DNA from: Haloferula helveola
GTDB taxonomy: Bacteria > Verrucomicrobiota > Verrucomicrobiia > Verrucomicrobiales > Akkermansiaceae
DNA: 64,000 nt
Reading direction: 5' to 3'
NCBI RefSeq assembly: GCF_037076345.1
Contig: NZ_AP024702.1
Span: forward strand, 5,518,001-5,582,000
A program made the position numbers and the translations under genes. Shown piece by piece: positions 9,393 through 19,118 of the stretch (within the stretch, counting starts at the first letter, position 1; every line of letters starts with the position of its first letter). The notes under the pieces were generated by a model, which saw nothing but the letters and a program-made list of their open reading frames with translations, had not been told where the DNA came from and ran no database searches.

Positions 9393-9707
9393 ATGAACAT
9401 CGCAAAGATGATGAAGCAGGCCCAGCAGATGCAGGCCGGCATGCTCGCAAAACAGGAAGAACTCGCCGCCATGGACTTCGAAGCCTCGGTCGGCGGAGGC
9501 AAGGTCACCGTGGTGGCCAACGGAAGCGGCGACGTGAAATCGGTGAAGATCGATCCCGCCGTGGTTGACCCGGAGGACGTCGAGTTTCTCGAGGAACTCG
9601 TCCTGAAGGGCGTGCAGGAAGCTGTTGCCAAGGGCAAGGAAGCCACCGCCGCCGAAATGAAGAAACTGACCGGAGGCCTCGGTCTTCCGGGTATGCCCGG
9701 CATGTGA
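9393..9707 (+). CDS. ybaB: YbaB/EbfC family nucleoid-associated protein
   Basis: 104 residues. The typical family pattern is present: MNIAKMMKQAQQMQAGM, the central SVGGGKVTVVANGSGDVKSVKIDP strands (split here by function, not by gap) and a Gly/Met/Pro-rich end. These small DNA-binding dimers associate with the nucleoid and are nearly always encoded beside dnaX, often followed by recR. Here dnaX is 12 bases upstream, but recR does not follow; an EEP-family membrane protein does, after 28 bases. Confidence 0.95.
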   Translation: MNIAKMMKQAQQMQAGMLAKQEELAAMDFEASVGGGKVTVVANGSGDVKSVKIDPAVVDPEDVEFLEELVLKGVQEAVAKGKEATAAEMKKLTGGLGLPGMPGM

Positions 9708-9735
9708 CCCAGCGGCCGGGCCGGGCCTTCATTTC

Positions 9736-10755
9736 ATGCGAACGACCACTCCGCTGATCCGGCGCACCGGCTGGTTGCTGGTGGGCGCCTCGCTGGCACT
9801 CCACTTCTTCTCGGTCCTCGCCTACGCCCGCCAGCCGGACCTGCTGGCGGCCTACACGGTCATGCCCATCTGGGTGTGGGGCGGCCTGGGCATCTTCCTT
9901 TCGGCCACCGCCTTCTACTTCCTCCGCGCCCCGCTGTCGCTGGTCGTGACGGCGGTGTGGACGCTGACGATTCTTCTCGGTGCCGACGAGGCACGGGTCA
10001 TCGCGAATATCGGGACGCCCGCACCGCAGCCCGGAGAGGCGGCTCCGGTCGCCGGAGTGAAACCGATCCGGGTGGTGACGCTCAACGTCGCGACCTACCG
10101 GTTCGGTGACCCGGCCGACGACATCGCCGCGTGGGATCCCGACATCGTCGTGCTCCAGGAGGCCTCCGGCTATCGGGTGAAAGCGATCGCCGACCGTCTC
10201 TACGGCGGTCACGGCGACTACCGCAGCTTTTCCCTGAATGGCGTGGCAACCCGCTGGAAAATCACCCGCGAGGTCCGCAATCCCGACCCGCGGTTCTTGT
10301 TCTTCAATCACAACGTGACCATCGAAATGCCCGACAAGCGGAGCATCGAGGTCGTCAACCTGCACCTTTCCTCCGCCGCCACGGACCTCCGCCTGTGGAA
10401 GCCGGAGTGCTGGCGCACCCACCGCGAGAACCGGCGCCAACGCCACCTCGAGGTCGCCGTCGCCCTGAAGATCCTCGAGGACACGACCGACTTTCCCGGC
10501 GCCCAACCGGTGATTCTCGCCGGAGACTTCAATGCGCCGGCAACCGACCCCATCCAGCACCGGCTCGAGCGCGACTTCGATGACGCCTTCCTCGAAGCCG
10601 GAACCGGCTGGGGCGACACTTTCCAGCGTCGCATTCCGATCCTCCGGCTCGACCAGATCCACGTGACGCGCCACTTCACACCCGTCCGCTGCAAGGCGGT
10701 CACCACCCGCCACTCCGATCACCGCTTGGTCGTCGCCGACCTGATCCTCGATTGA
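9736..10755 (+). CDS. Membrane-anchored endonuclease/exonuclease/phosphatase (EEP) family protein
   Basis: 339 residues. Three hydrophobic helices fill the first ~95 residues, followed by an EEP hydrolase domain facing the periplasm or cell surface. EEP motifs are visible: VVTLNVATYRFG (Asn), DIVVLQEASG (metal-binding Glu), ILAGDFNAP (Asp-Phe-Asn), RLDQIHV and the terminal catalytic pair in TRHSDHRLVVADL. The substrate cannot be told: EEP folds cleave DNA, phosphoinositides or sphingolipids. It lies between ybaB and polX with short gaps (28 and 25 bases), so it is probably co-transcribed with the replication/repair genes. Confidence 0.85.
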   Translation: MRTTTPLIRRTGWLLVGASLALHFFSVLAYARQPDLLAAYTVMPIWVWGGLGIFLSATAFYFLRAPLSLVVTAVWTLTILLGADEARVIANIGTPAPQPGEAAPVAGVKPIRVVTLNVATYRFGDPADDIAAWDPDIVVLQEASGYRVKAIADRLYGGHGDYRSFSLNGVATRWKITREVRNPDPRFLFFNHNVTIEMPDKRSIEVVNLHLSSAATDLRLWKPECWRTHRENRRQRHLEVAVALKILEDTTDFPGAQPVILAGDFNAPATDPIQHRLERDFDDAFLEAGTGWGDTFQRRIPILRLDQIHVTRHFTPVRCKAVTTRHSDHRLVVADLILD

Positions 10756-10780
10756 CCGGAGCCCTCCGCGCCCGCATTCC

Positions 10781-12541
10781 ATGTCTGAAGTCACCCGAGA
10801 AACCCTCTCCTCCGTCCTTGAGGAAATCGCACTGCTGCTCGAGATCCAGGGCGAGAACCCGTTCAAGATCCGGGCCTACCGCCAGGGTGCGGAGATCGTT
10901 TCTTCCTTCGACGGAGACATCGTCGCCCGAGCCAAGGACAACGACCTCAAAGGCATCAAGGGAATCGGCGAGGCACTTCAGGACAAGCTCCACGAACTCG
11001 CCACGACCGGCTCGCTCGAGTTCCACCAAAAGCTCCGTGGCAAATACCCCGACACCTTCTTCGACCTGTTCGATATCGAAGGTCTGGGACCGAAGAAGAT
11101 CGCCGCGCTGCACAAGGAACTCGGCATCGCCTCGATCCCCGATCTGAAGGCCGCCTGCGAGAGCAACAAAGTGGCGGGACTTTCCGGATTCGGCAAAAAG
11201 ACCGAGCAGAAGATCCTCGAGGCGATCGAACGACGCGAGAAGTTCGCCGACCGCTTCCTTCTTCATACGGCCACCGCTGCCGCCGAAACGATTCTCGAAA
11301 GGATCCGGTCCCATCCCGATGTACTACGGGCGCAGTGGGCAGGATCCCTGCGGCGCTCGAAGGAGACCATCGGCGACCTCGACTTCATCGCGGCGACATC
11401 CAAGCCCGCGGACCTCACCGCCTGGTTCTCCGAACTCGACATCGTCACGGATGTGATCGTGCACGGAGACACCAAGTGCTCGATCCGCCTTGAGAATGGC
11501 CTCCAGTGCGACCTGCGCGCGGTCTCCAACGAGCAGTATCCGTTCGCGCTCCAGTACTTCACCGGCTCCAAGGAACACAACGTTGCCATCCGGTCGCGCG
11601 CCCTGAAGCAAGGCCTGTCGCTCAACGAATACGGATTCACCGCCGCAGGAAAAACGACTCCCCATGAGCCGATTCCAACAGTCCACGACGAGCGCGACAT
11701 CTACCGCACACTCGGACTCGACTACATCGAGCCCGAGCTCCGTGAGAACCACGGCGAAATCGAGGCCTCGGAAGATGGCTCCCTTCCACGCCTGATCGAG
11801 CTCGAGAACCTCCGCGGAACTTTCCACAACCACACCACCGCTTCGGACGGAGTGGCGACTCTCGAGGAAATGGCGGAAGCCGCGATCGACCTCGGACTGC
11901 GGTATCTCGGTATCGCCGACCACTCGAAGGCGTCGTTCCAGGCCAACGGACTCGACGAGGAACGGCTGGCCAAACAGACCGAGGAGATCGCCGAATGGAA
12001 CCGCCAGCGCGGCGACGAACTCTGGATCTTCAGTGGCACCGAAGTCGATATCCTCAAGGATGGGTCGCTGGATTTCTCCGACGACACCCTGGCTTCCCTC
12101 GATTACTGCGTCGCATCGGTTCACGCCTCGTTCACGCTCGACGAGAAGACGATGACGAAACGAATCATCCAAGCGATGGAAAACGAGCACGTGACGATGC
12201 TCGGCCACCTGACCGGCCGTCTCCTGTTGCGTCGCGACGAGTACGCCGTGAACCACGAGAAGATCATCGATTGCGCTGCCGAAACCCGGACGATCATCGA
12301 GCTGAACTGCAATCCGCGGCGGCTCGATATGGACTGGCGCTGGTGGCGAAAAGCCCGCGACAAGGGCGTGCTATGCTCGATCAACCCGGACGCCCACCGA
12401 CCCGAGCAGTTCCAGTTCCTGCGCTTCGGAATCGGCATCGCCCGCAAGGGATGGCTGCGGCGCAAGGACGTGCTGAACACGTTCACGCTGGACGAAGTGA
12501 AGGACTACCTCGGGACGCCGAAGGCGAAGCGTTCGCTTTGA
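10781..12541 (+). CDS. polX: DNA polymerase X family protein with PHP domain
   Basis: 586 residues. The N-terminal polymerase beta-like part begins with the helix-hairpin-helix/8-kDa region (ILLEIQGENPFKIRAYRQGAEIV, GIKGIGEALQDKL) and has the nucleotidyltransferase motif WAGSLRRSKETIGDLDF. A C-terminal PHP domain starts near 345 (GTFHNHTTASDGVATLEEM) with metal-binding His and Asp residues (IADHSK, EVDILKDG, ILELNCNP-like segment). Bacterial PolX enzymes of this type do gap-filling base-excision repair and carry a Mn-dependent 3'-5' exonuclease in the PHP domain. ATG at 10781, last gene of the dnaX run. Confidence 0.95.
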   Translation: MSEVTRETLSSVLEEIALLLEIQGENPFKIRAYRQGAEIVSSFDGDIVARAKDNDLKGIKGIGEALQDKLHELATTGSLEFHQKLRGKYPDTFFDLFDIEGLGPKKIAALHKELGIASIPDLKAACESNKVAGLSGFGKKTEQKILEAIERREKFADRFLLHTATAAAETILERIRSHPDVLRAQWAGSLRRSKETIGDLDFIAATSKPADLTAWFSELDIVTDVIVHGDTKCSIRLENGLQCDLRAVSNEQYPFALQYFTGSKEHNVAIRSRALKQGLSLNEYGFTAAGKTTPHEPIPTVHDERDIYRTLGLDYIEPELRENHGEIEASEDGSLPRLIELENLRGTFHNHTTASDGVATLEEMAEAAIDLGLRYLGIADHSKASFQANGLDEERLAKQTEEIAEWNRQRGDELWIFSGTEVDILKDGSLDFSDDTLASLDYCVASVHASFTLDEKTMTKRIIQAMENEHVTMLGHLTGRLLLRRDEYAVNHEKIIDCAAETRTIIELNCNPRRLDMDWRWWRKARDKGVLCSINPDAHRPEQFQFLRFGIGIARKGWLRRKDVLNTFTLDEVKDYLGTPKAKRSL

Positions 12542-12543
12542 CC

Positions 12544-12598
12544 GGACCGCGGGGGCCCACTTCCGCAAAGACGAATCGCGAGTGGGCTCGCGCGGTCC
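12544..12598. terminator. Large hairpin between convergent polX and membrane-protein genes
   Basis: A two-part stem: GGACCGCG (12544-12551) pairs with CGCGGTCC (12591-12598), and inside it GGCCCACT (12554-12561) pairs with AGTGGGCT (12581-12588) with one G-T pair. The loop is 19 bases. It sits between two convergent genes, as a bidirectional terminator would, but it lacks a T-tract on either side. Confidence 0.5.
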
Positions 12599-12621
12599 TA
12601 TGCGCGCAGTACCCATCTCCC

Positions 12622-13179
12622 CTACCACGGCAGGATCGTGTCCCACACGCTGGCCCGGGCGCAGCGCTGCACCTCCTCCGCCTCGTCCATGCGGCGGAAA
12701 ACATTCCTGCCCTCGATCTCCTTCCACGCCCGCTGGACGGCCTTCAGTTCCACCCCGATCCCGTTCACCCGCATCACCACGTGAAGGGCCACCAGCGCCG
12801 CACCCACCGCAGCCACCCAAGCGGGAGCGAATCGCGGCTTCAGGAAGGCAAAGACGAGGATCAGGACGACCAACACCGGCAGAATGCGCAGGTTCCACCA
12901 GCCAACGCGCCGCTTCTTCGCAGCCTTCAGGCCGTCCTTCTCCAGCAAGATCAGCCCCCCGTCCCGCAAGGCGGCGCCCAGTGCGGCCGCATCGCGCAAG
13001 TCGGACGGCTTACGCTTCTTCACGCCGAGACGCTCATAGAGTTCGGCAACCGTCAGCGCGCACTCCGTCCGCCGCCCGCGTGCCTGGGTCCGGCCCCAGA
13101 ACCACCAGCGCCCCACCGCCGCCGCGATGAGGATCAGTGCCGAGACGAGGATGAGCGTGCGGACAATCACCGCGGCCAT
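12622..13179 (-). CDS. Small membrane protein of unknown function
   Basis: 185 residues with a hydrophobic N-terminal helix (about 4-24), a soluble segment (about 30-90, containing the repeat-like KKRKPSDLRDAAALGAALRDGG) and two more helices near 95-115 and 120-136, ending in a soluble Trp-rich tail. I do not recognise a family. It follows hrpB by 46 bases in the same direction and may be co-transcribed with it; it converges with polX across the hairpin at 12544-12598. Confidence 0.65.
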   Translation of the reverse strand: MAAVIVRTLILVSALILIAAAVGRWWFWGRTQARGRRTECALTVAELYERLGVKKRKPSDLRDAAALGAALRDGGLILLEKDGLKAAKKRRVGWWNLRILPVLVVLILVFAFLKPRFAPAWVAAVGAALVALHVVMRVNGIGVELKAVQRAWKEIEGRNVFRRMDEAEEVQRCARASVWDTILPW

Positions 13180-13225
13180 CCCAGCCGATCATGGCGACCC
13201 CGGCAAGTGTCGGCCGACGAATCCG

Positions 13226-15781
13226 CTACGATCCCGCCTTGGGATCCTCGGGCCACGGATGCTTCGGATACCGGCCGGCCAGATCCTTGCGCATCTGCGT
13301 GTAGCCACTCGCCCAGAAGCTCTTCAGGTCCTTTGTCACCTGCCACGGCCGACGGTTCGGTGCCTGCACCTGAACCACCAGCGGGACGTGGCCGTTGGCG
13401 ACCGTCGGCGTCTCCCAAACTCCGAACAGATCCCGCACCATCAGTCCGATGCTCGGTTCGCCGTCGGACGCGTAGGTAATCTTCGCGTCCCGGCCATTTG
13501 CCAGCTTGATCCGCTCCGGCGCAAAGGCATCCAGAGCCGCCCGCTGCGGAGCGCTCAGCCAGTCCTTCAGCACCGGCCAGACCGGCGCTTCCTTGATCTC
13601 CTTGTAGCGCACCGCACCGTGGCAGATCTGGGCCACGGCGGCCTGCCGGTCCTCATCACCCCAGCCCGGCAACTCCAATTCGGGCATCCATTTGCTGAGA
13701 CTCGCCAGACGGGCACACCATTGGTCCACCGAAGCGTCCCACTTTTTAAGCACCAGCTCTCCGGAAAGAACCCGGGCCGCGAGCAACTCGGCCGCCGCAT
13801 CCAGATTGACTTCATGATCGCTGTCCTTGGACGCCAGCACGAGATCCCGGAAGCGTAGCTCCTTCCTTGCCACGACACATCGGCGCACCTCGTCCCAAGC
13901 GGCGCCATCGGTGTCGTGAAGATCATCGGGAAAAAGATCCCGAAGCCATTCGAGCTCGACGGCCGTCCCCCGGCGCAAGTGCACCGTCACGTCCCGCCCC
14001 TCGACCTCGGTGATCTCCGTCGCGACAAAAGCGGATGCATTCCGTGCCGCGCTGCGATCATCAAGTTTGGCCTTCCGTTTTCCAACCAGCCGGCACGCAA
14101 GCGTCGCGCTTCCTGCCCGGACGCCGAGCTGATCACTGAAGCCGGCAAGCATCGCCCGCCCGACAGCGTCCTTTCTGCCTTCGAAGTCGACCGCTTCGAA
14201 TGGCCAGCCTCGTCGCAAGGCGAGCTTCTCGAGACGCTCGAAACCTCTCGACAGCTCCCTTGCCGCACGACCGTGAACACCGATCTGGGAAACGCGCTTC
14301 GGATCGAAGCCCATCGCCACCGCGGATTCGAACCCGCGCCACTCGGCCTGAAAGTCGGTGAAGTCATCATCGGCCACGAAGTCCCGCATGCCGTCCCCAC
14401 GTCCTGCCCAGATACTCTCGCCCTGGACCGCCGCACTGACGAATGCCATTTCGGCCACGCAGCCTTCCTCGACACCGGCAAGCATCAGGCGCGCGAACCG
14501 AGGCTCGAGAGGCAAGCCGGCCATGGCGCGACCTTCCTCGGTCAGAGCACCGTTTTCATCCACCGCGCCCAGGTCGTGCAGCAGCGCGTCCGCCCGTGCG
14601 AGCCCCTCGGCTTGGGGCGCCTCGAGCCACCGGAAACCACCCACGTCTTCCACCCCCGCCGACTTCAGCAGCAATGACACCTCGGCCAGATCGACCCGGT
14701 GCACCTCGGGTGTTTCAAACGCAGCTCGACGCGCATGCTCGGCTTCGCTCCAGAGTCGGATGCAACGCCCGGGAGCGGTTCGTCCGGCTCGGCCGGCCCG
14801 CTGGTCCGCTGCCGCACGCGAGATCTTCTCAATCATCAAGGTGCCGATTCCACGTCGAGGATCGAAGCTGGCGATTCGTGCCAAACCGGCATCAATGACG
14901 GTCCGCACACCCTCGATCGTCAGCGAAGTCTCGGCGACGTTGGTCGAGACGATGATCTTCCTTCCCTTTCCCGGCGCGACCGCCGCCTCCTGTGCCGCTG
15001 GCGGCAATCCGCTGTAGAGCGGCAGGACCGACCAGCCTCCGCTCCACGTCGAATTCTCAATCTGTGAAAGCGTCCGACGGATTTCATGCGCTCCGGGCAG
15101 GAAACAGAGCACGTCGCCACACTCAGGGTCGGTGATCGCGTCCCGGCACGCGGCCGCAACCCGCTCCCAGACCGGTGTCTCACGAGCAGGACCGCCTCGC
15201 CGCCCCGAAGCTGCAGGGCTCGCCTTGTAACGGATATCCACCGGATACGTCCGCCCACCGGCTTCGAGGATCGTCACGGGTTCGAGAAACTCGGACAACC
15301 CGCGGGTCTCCAAGGTCGCCGACATCACGATCACACGGAGGTCGGGACGAAGCGTTTCCTGTAGATCCAGACAGCGACCGAGCGCGACGTCGACGGCCAC
15401 TCTCCTTTCGTGGAATTCGTCGAAAACAACCGCCGAGACCCCTTTCAGCTCCGGGTCATCCTGAAGCCATCGCTGGAAAACGCCGTCAGTCAGATAAATC
15501 ACCCGCGTATCGCGCCCGTACCGGGCGTCGAATCGCACCGCGTATCCGACCTCTCCCCCGACGCCTCCGCCCCGCTGTCGGGCCACCCACCCGGCCAGCA
15601 TCCGGGCCGCCATCCGACGTGGCTCGATCACCAGCACTCTGCCTTCAATGCCCGCCTCAAGGAGCATTCCCGGCACTGCGGTCGACTTTCCGGATCCCGT
15701 CGGGGCCTTCAGCAGGACCCGCCCGCCCGGGCCTGCAGCCGCCTTCAAATCGTCCTCAATCTCAAATACCGGCAGCCGCAC
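13226..15781 (-). CDS. hrpB: ATP-dependent RNA helicase HrpB
   Basis: 851 residues, GTG start. DEAH-box helicase of the HrpB type: Walker A APTGSGKSTAVP (Lys32), DEFHERRVAVDVALGR in place of DEAH, SAT motif VIVMSATLETRG, VSTNVAETSLTIEGV and QRAGRAGRTAPGRCIRLW. The C-terminal HrpB-specific domain ends with the characteristic RYPKHPWPEDP segment. The substrate of HrpB is not firmly established in bacteria. A candidate promoter lies directly upstream (15788-15815). It is divergent from tatA. Confidence 0.95.
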   Translation of the reverse strand: MRLPVFEIEDDLKAAAGPGGRVLLKAPTGSGKSTAVPGMLLEAGIEGRVLVIEPRRMAARMLAGWVARQRGGGVGGEVGYAVRFDARYGRDTRVIYLTDGVFQRWLQDDPELKGVSAVVFDEFHERRVAVDVALGRCLDLQETLRPDLRVIVMSATLETRGLSEFLEPVTILEAGGRTYPVDIRYKASPAASGRRGGPARETPVWERVAAACRDAITDPECGDVLCFLPGAHEIRRTLSQIENSTWSGGWSVLPLYSGLPPAAQEAAVAPGKGRKIIVSTNVAETSLTIEGVRTVIDAGLARIASFDPRRGIGTLMIEKISRAAADQRAGRAGRTAPGRCIRLWSEAEHARRAAFETPEVHRVDLAEVSLLLKSAGVEDVGGFRWLEAPQAEGLARADALLHDLGAVDENGALTEEGRAMAGLPLEPRFARLMLAGVEEGCVAEMAFVSAAVQGESIWAGRGDGMRDFVADDDFTDFQAEWRGFESAVAMGFDPKRVSQIGVHGRAARELSRGFERLEKLALRRGWPFEAVDFEGRKDAVGRAMLAGFSDQLGVRAGSATLACRLVGKRKAKLDDRSAARNASAFVATEITEVEGRDVTVHLRRGTAVELEWLRDLFPDDLHDTDGAAWDEVRRCVVARKELRFRDLVLASKDSDHEVNLDAAAELLAARVLSGELVLKKWDASVDQWCARLASLSKWMPELELPGWGDEDRQAAVAQICHGAVRYKEIKEAPVWPVLKDWLSAPQRAALDAFAPERIKLANGRDAKITYASDGEPSIGLMVRDLFGVWETPTVANGHVPLVVQVQAPNRRPWQVTKDLKSFWASGYTQMRKDLAGRYPKHPWPEDPKAGS

Positions 15782-15787
15782 GGCCTT

Positions 15788-15815
15788 GGCTTAACGGCGG
15801 GCCGTGGATTTTCAA
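15788..15815 (-). promoter_or_regulatory. Putative hrpB promoter
   Basis: On the minus strand TTGAAA (15815-15810), a 16-base spacer and TAAGCC (15793-15788) stand 6 bases ahead of the GTG start at 15781. There is no room for a ribosome binding site downstream of a start site placed normally, so a leaderless transcript is likely. The -10 match is modest. Confidence 0.4.
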
Positions 15816-15871
15816 ACCGGCATCTTTGCCCCGTGGCTGAAAGTCCCCCGCCCGCCCCTCCGTTATTCCCG

Positions 15872-15900
15872 TTGCTAAGCGGGCCGGTCGCCCGTAATTT
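15872..15900 (+). promoter_or_regulatory. Putative tatA promoter
   Basis: TTGCTA (15872-15877), 17-base spacer, TAATTT (15895-15900), then only CCACCC before the ATG at 15907. Good consensus match and spacing; again the -10 element abuts the start codon and no Shine-Dalgarno sequence is visible. Confidence 0.55.
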
Positions 15901-15906
15901 CCACCC

Positions 15907-16158
15907 ATGAACGCACCGCTCGCCTTTGGACTGCCGCAAGGCCCCGAATGGATCATCATTTTCGTCGTGGTCCTGCTTCTCTTCGGCGCCAAGAAGATTC
16001 CCGAACTCGCCCGTGGCCTCGGCAAGAGCATGGGAGAATTCAAGAAAGCCCGTGAGGAATTCGAACGGGAAATCAAAAGTGCCGAGTCCGAGGCCGTCTC
16101 CGAAGCGGAGGAAGCCAAGGTCAAGGAAGTCGCCGGCAAGGAGCCTCGCGAGGTCTGA
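15907..16158 (+). CDS. tatA: Sec-independent protein translocase TatA/TatE family subunit
   Basis: 83 residues. A short N-terminal membrane helix ([13 protein letters not shown]) is followed by the [23 protein letters not shown] amphipathic helix typical of TatA and an acidic tail rich in Glu and Lys. TatA oligomers form the pore for folded proteins with twin-arginine signals, such as the DUF1501 protein encoded at 53.9 kb. tatB and tatC are not in the window. A lipoprotein gene follows after 5 bases. Confidence 0.95.
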   Translation: MNAPLAFGLPQGPEWIIIFVVVLLLFGAKKIPELARGLGKSMGEFKKAREEFEREIKSAESEAVSEAEEAKVKEVAGKEPREV

Positions 16159-16163
16159 CGCTG

Positions 16164-17204
16164 ATGCGACTTTCACCGATTTTCTCAAACGCCCCGGGAT
16201 TCCTCGGGGCGTTTCTCTTGGCGCTCTCGGCGACGTCTTGCGAGAAGGAAAGCAAGGCTGCAGGCGAGTGGTCCGGCCCGGTCGTCACCGCCGATGCGGC
16301 TCCCCCGGAAACCTCAGCCGAGCCGGCACCGGTCGTCATTGGAAAGCCGGAAGTCAGTATCATCCAGGAACCGGACAGCCCCGGATCCCTCCGCTTCATC
16401 GCCTACAACATCGAGAACTGGCTCACGATGGACCGCTATGTCGATGGCAAGCGGGTCAACTCGAAGCCGAAGCCCGACTCCGAGAAAGAGGCGATCGTGA
16501 CGATTCTCGCACGACACCAGCCGGATGTGGTCGGTATCTGCGAGATCGGCACCAAGGAAGACCTCGCCGAACTCCAGCAACTCCTCAAGGAGGCCGGCGT
16601 CGACCTGCCCCATGCGCACCACACCGGCGGTGCCGATGACACCCGCCGCCTCGCGATGCTTTCGCGCTTCCCCTTCGCGTCCACGCAACTCCACGAGAGC
16701 CTCGAATACGAGCTTGAGGGAAAGACGATGGGCATGGGGCGAGGCATCCTTGATGCGACCGTTGACAGCCCGATCGGTCCCATACGCTTCCTCGGCGCAC
16801 ACCTGAAGTCCAAGCGCGAGATCCCGGAAGCGGACCAGGAGATGATGCGACGTGCCGAGGCGCACCTGCTCCGCGATCAAGCGACATCGATCCTTACCGC
16901 GGATCCCTCCGCCCGGCTGATCGTCTATGGCGACATGAACGACACCCGGCAGGCTTCCGCGATCCGCACCATCCGCGGCCCGTCGAAGGGACCGACCAAG
17001 CTGGGCATGGCCTTCATGCGCGACAGCCGCGCCGAAACTTGGACGCATTTCTGGGAATACCAGGACGTCTACTCCCGCTTCGATTACGTTTTCTTCAGCA
17101 TGCCCATGACCGATGGCGTCCTGTGGGACGAATGCCGCATCATCGACGACCCGGAGTGGAAGGACGCGAGCGACCACCGCGCGTTGCTGTTTGTTTTGGA
17201 GTAA
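16164..17204 (+). CDS. EEP-family lipoprotein (endonuclease/exonuclease/phosphatase fold)
   Basis: 346 residues. The signal peptide ends in a lipobox (LSATSC, Cys26), so the product is probably a lipoprotein. After a Pro/Ala/Glu linker the EEP domain starts at RFIAYNIENW (about 77), continues with PDVVGICEIG (metal-binding Glu), RRLAMLSRFPF, GAHLKSKREIPEAD, VYGDMNDTR and SRFDYVFFS, and ends with DASDHRALLFVL (catalytic Asp-His). The substrate is unknown; extracellular DNA or phospholipid headgroups are possible. It is probably co-transcribed with tatA (5-base gap) and converges with the GH13 gene 9 bases away. Confidence 0.87.
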   Translation: MRLSPIFSNAPGFLGAFLLALSATSCEKESKAAGEWSGPVVTADAAPPETSAEPAPVVIGKPEVSIIQEPDSPGSLRFIAYNIENWLTMDRYVDGKRVNSKPKPDSEKEAIVTILARHQPDVVGICEIGTKEDLAELQQLLKEAGVDLPHAHHTGGADDTRRLAMLSRFPFASTQLHESLEYELEGKTMGMGRGILDATVDSPIGPIRFLGAHLKSKREIPEADQEMMRRAEAHLLRDQATSILTADPSARLIVYGDMNDTRQASAIRTIRGPSKGPTKLGMAFMRDSRAETWTHFWEYQDVYSRFDYVFFSMPMTDGVLWDECRIIDDPEWKDASDHRALLFVLE

Positions 17205-17213
17205 GCACCCGGC

Positions 17214-19043
17214 TCACTCCAACTTGAGAATCCGGGCGCTCAGGGGAGGCAAATCCGGAAGCTGCAAACCGCGCATCGGGAGCGCCTTTGCCGACGCCTT
17301 TCCCGCCCATGGCTCGGCGAGACACTCGGTGAACCGGATCGTTCCCTTGCTCCGGCCCAACCATTCGAGCGCATGCTCCGGGATTCTTACGGAGGCACCG
17401 TCGAACGGGCGGCTTGCGTGGAAGTTGGCGATGACCATGTAGGCGTCGCCTCCCTCTGAGTCGCGCCTCAGGAAGGCGTAGAGCCAGTGTCCGCTGACCG
17501 TCTCTCCATCGATCCGGCCGAACTCCGCGTTTTCCTTGTTGGCATGATTGAGTCCGTAGAAATCGCCACGGGTGAAGGCCGGCACGCTGACGGCGTGGAT
17601 CAGCTTTCCATACCACTCGCGCAACTTGATCTGGTCCGCTGACAAACGACCTCCGTCGTACTTCCCTCGGTTCACCCACTTCTGGAACTCCGGCATTCCC
17701 CAGTAATCGAAAATCGAGGAACGGCCGTCATTCCCGCCGAATCCCTCGGCACCATCCGCAGGCTCCCCGACCTCCTGTCCCGAATAGATCATCAGCGGCC
17801 CGCGCCCCATTCCGAACAGAACGGCTGTCACCGGACGCCCGACCGCCATCCCGAGACCGCCCCACTCATGCCGGCACGCCAGCCGCACCTCGTCGTGATT
17901 CTCGGCATAGCGCAGGGACCGATGGAACCGGTCTCCGGTGACAGTCTCATGATCCAGATCGTTGGCCCATTTGAAGCCACCGGCGAAGTCGTCATAGAGC
18001 CCCATGCAGATGTCATAGACCGGGTCATCGTAAACCGCGTCGAAGCCGGCATTCAGCAACGCGTCGAGCACGTTGCCATCGACCAGCTTCGCGGGGTCGT
18101 TGTCGTAGGCCTCACCGAACAGATACAGGCCGCCTTCCCGGGCCCGGGCACGGGTGATCATCCACTCCCAGAACTCCATCGGCACCATGTGCGCCATGTC
18201 GACCCGGAAGCCGGCCACACCCATCGCCTGCCAGTAGGCGAAGATCTCGTCCATCTTCCGCCAGGTGTCCGGCACGTCTTCGACCGAAGCATCCGGCCCC
18301 GGCAGATGGGACGTGTCGCGTGGACCGGTGAAGTCGTGACCGTAGTTCAGCTTCACCGTCTCATACCAGTCATACTCTCCCGGAGCGAAGGTCACCGAGT
18401 TGTTGCCGGTGACCCTGACAAAGTCGCTTTCGGGCTCGAACAATCCCGTGCACCCCGGCTTGCCGCCGGTCGGAAGTCTCAGCGGTGGTTCTCCCTCCGC
18501 CATCCCTGGCTGGACGTAGTAGAAGTTGTTCTCCTTCGAGAAGAACACAGCCGGGTCGTCACCCTCGCCGAAACTCAGGTCGGGCCGCACGTCGGACGCG
18601 TAGCTCCTCGCGACGTGATTCGGCACGAAGTCGATGAGCACCTTCAGTCCGTGCTTGCGGCAACGTTTCACAAGGGCGCGGAACTCCGCGATCCGGGCGT
18701 CGGGATCATCGGCGTAGTCCGGACACACATCGAAGTAGTCGCGGATCGCATACGGGCTCCCGGCACGACCCTTCAGAATGTCCTCGGGGTCCGCAGGACG
18801 TCCGGGATACGAAGTTCCGCTGGCCTGCTCGATCACCCCGGTCAGCCAGATGTGGGTGAAACCCATCGCCTTGATCTCTTCCAGCGCACGATCATTGAAG
18901 TCGGAGAACTTGCCGCAACCGTTCTCCTCAAGGGTCCCGTTCGGTTTCCGGGTCTCGTTGGTGTTGCCGAACAGGCGCGGCAGCACCTGGTAAATCACCG
19001 GACGCACGTTTTCATCCTCCATCGAGCCGCTCATCAGCAGCAT
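17214..19043 (-). CDS. GH13 alpha-amylase family glycoside hydrolase
   Basis: 609 residues without an obvious signal peptide, so cytoplasmic or exported by another route. The (beta/alpha)8 catalytic domain shows the four GH13 regions: VLIDFVPNHVA, GFRVDMAHM with nucleophile Asp282, LFGEAYD with acid/base Glu311 and YAENHDEVRL with Asp384. A C-terminal beta domain follows (about 520-609). Specificity (amylase, oligo-glucosidase or maltogenic) cannot be read directly. The start is uncertain: ATG at 19043, 19034 or 19022 (MEDENVRPVIYQV) are all possible. It follows the DUF6288 gene by 75 bases and may be part of the same transcription unit. Confidence 0.9.
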   Translation of the reverse strand: MLLMSGSMEDENVRPVIYQVLPRLFGNTNETRKPNGTLEENGCGKFSDFNDRALEEIKAMGFTHIWLTGVIEQASGTSYPGRPADPEDILKGRAGSPYAIRDYFDVCPDYADDPDARIAEFRALVKRCRKHGLKVLIDFVPNHVARSYASDVRPDLSFGEGDDPAVFFSKENNFYYVQPGMAEGEPPLRLPTGGKPGCTGLFEPESDFVRVTGNNSVTFAPGEYDWYETVKLNYGHDFTGPRDTSHLPGPDASVEDVPDTWRKMDEIFAYWQAMGVAGFRVDMAHMVPMEFWEWMITRARAREGGLYLFGEAYDNDPAKLVDGNVLDALLNAGFDAVYDDPVYDICMGLYDDFAGGFKWANDLDHETVTGDRFHRSLRYAENHDEVRLACRHEWGGLGMAVGRPVTAVLFGMGRGPLMIYSGQEVGEPADGAEGFGGNDGRSSIFDYWGMPEFQKWVNRGKYDGGRLSADQIKLREWYGKLIHAVSVPAFTRGDFYGLNHANKENAEFGRIDGETVSGHWLYAFLRRDSEGGDAYMVIANFHASRPFDGASVRIPEHALEWLGRSKGTIRFTECLAEPWAGKASAKALPMRGLQLPDLPPLSARILKLE

Positions 19044-19118
19044 CCATGCGAAAGCCGTCCGAAATTGCCAACGGATCTTTCCGTCAAAGTCGGAACCTCC
19101 GGCGGGCTTGACCGGAAG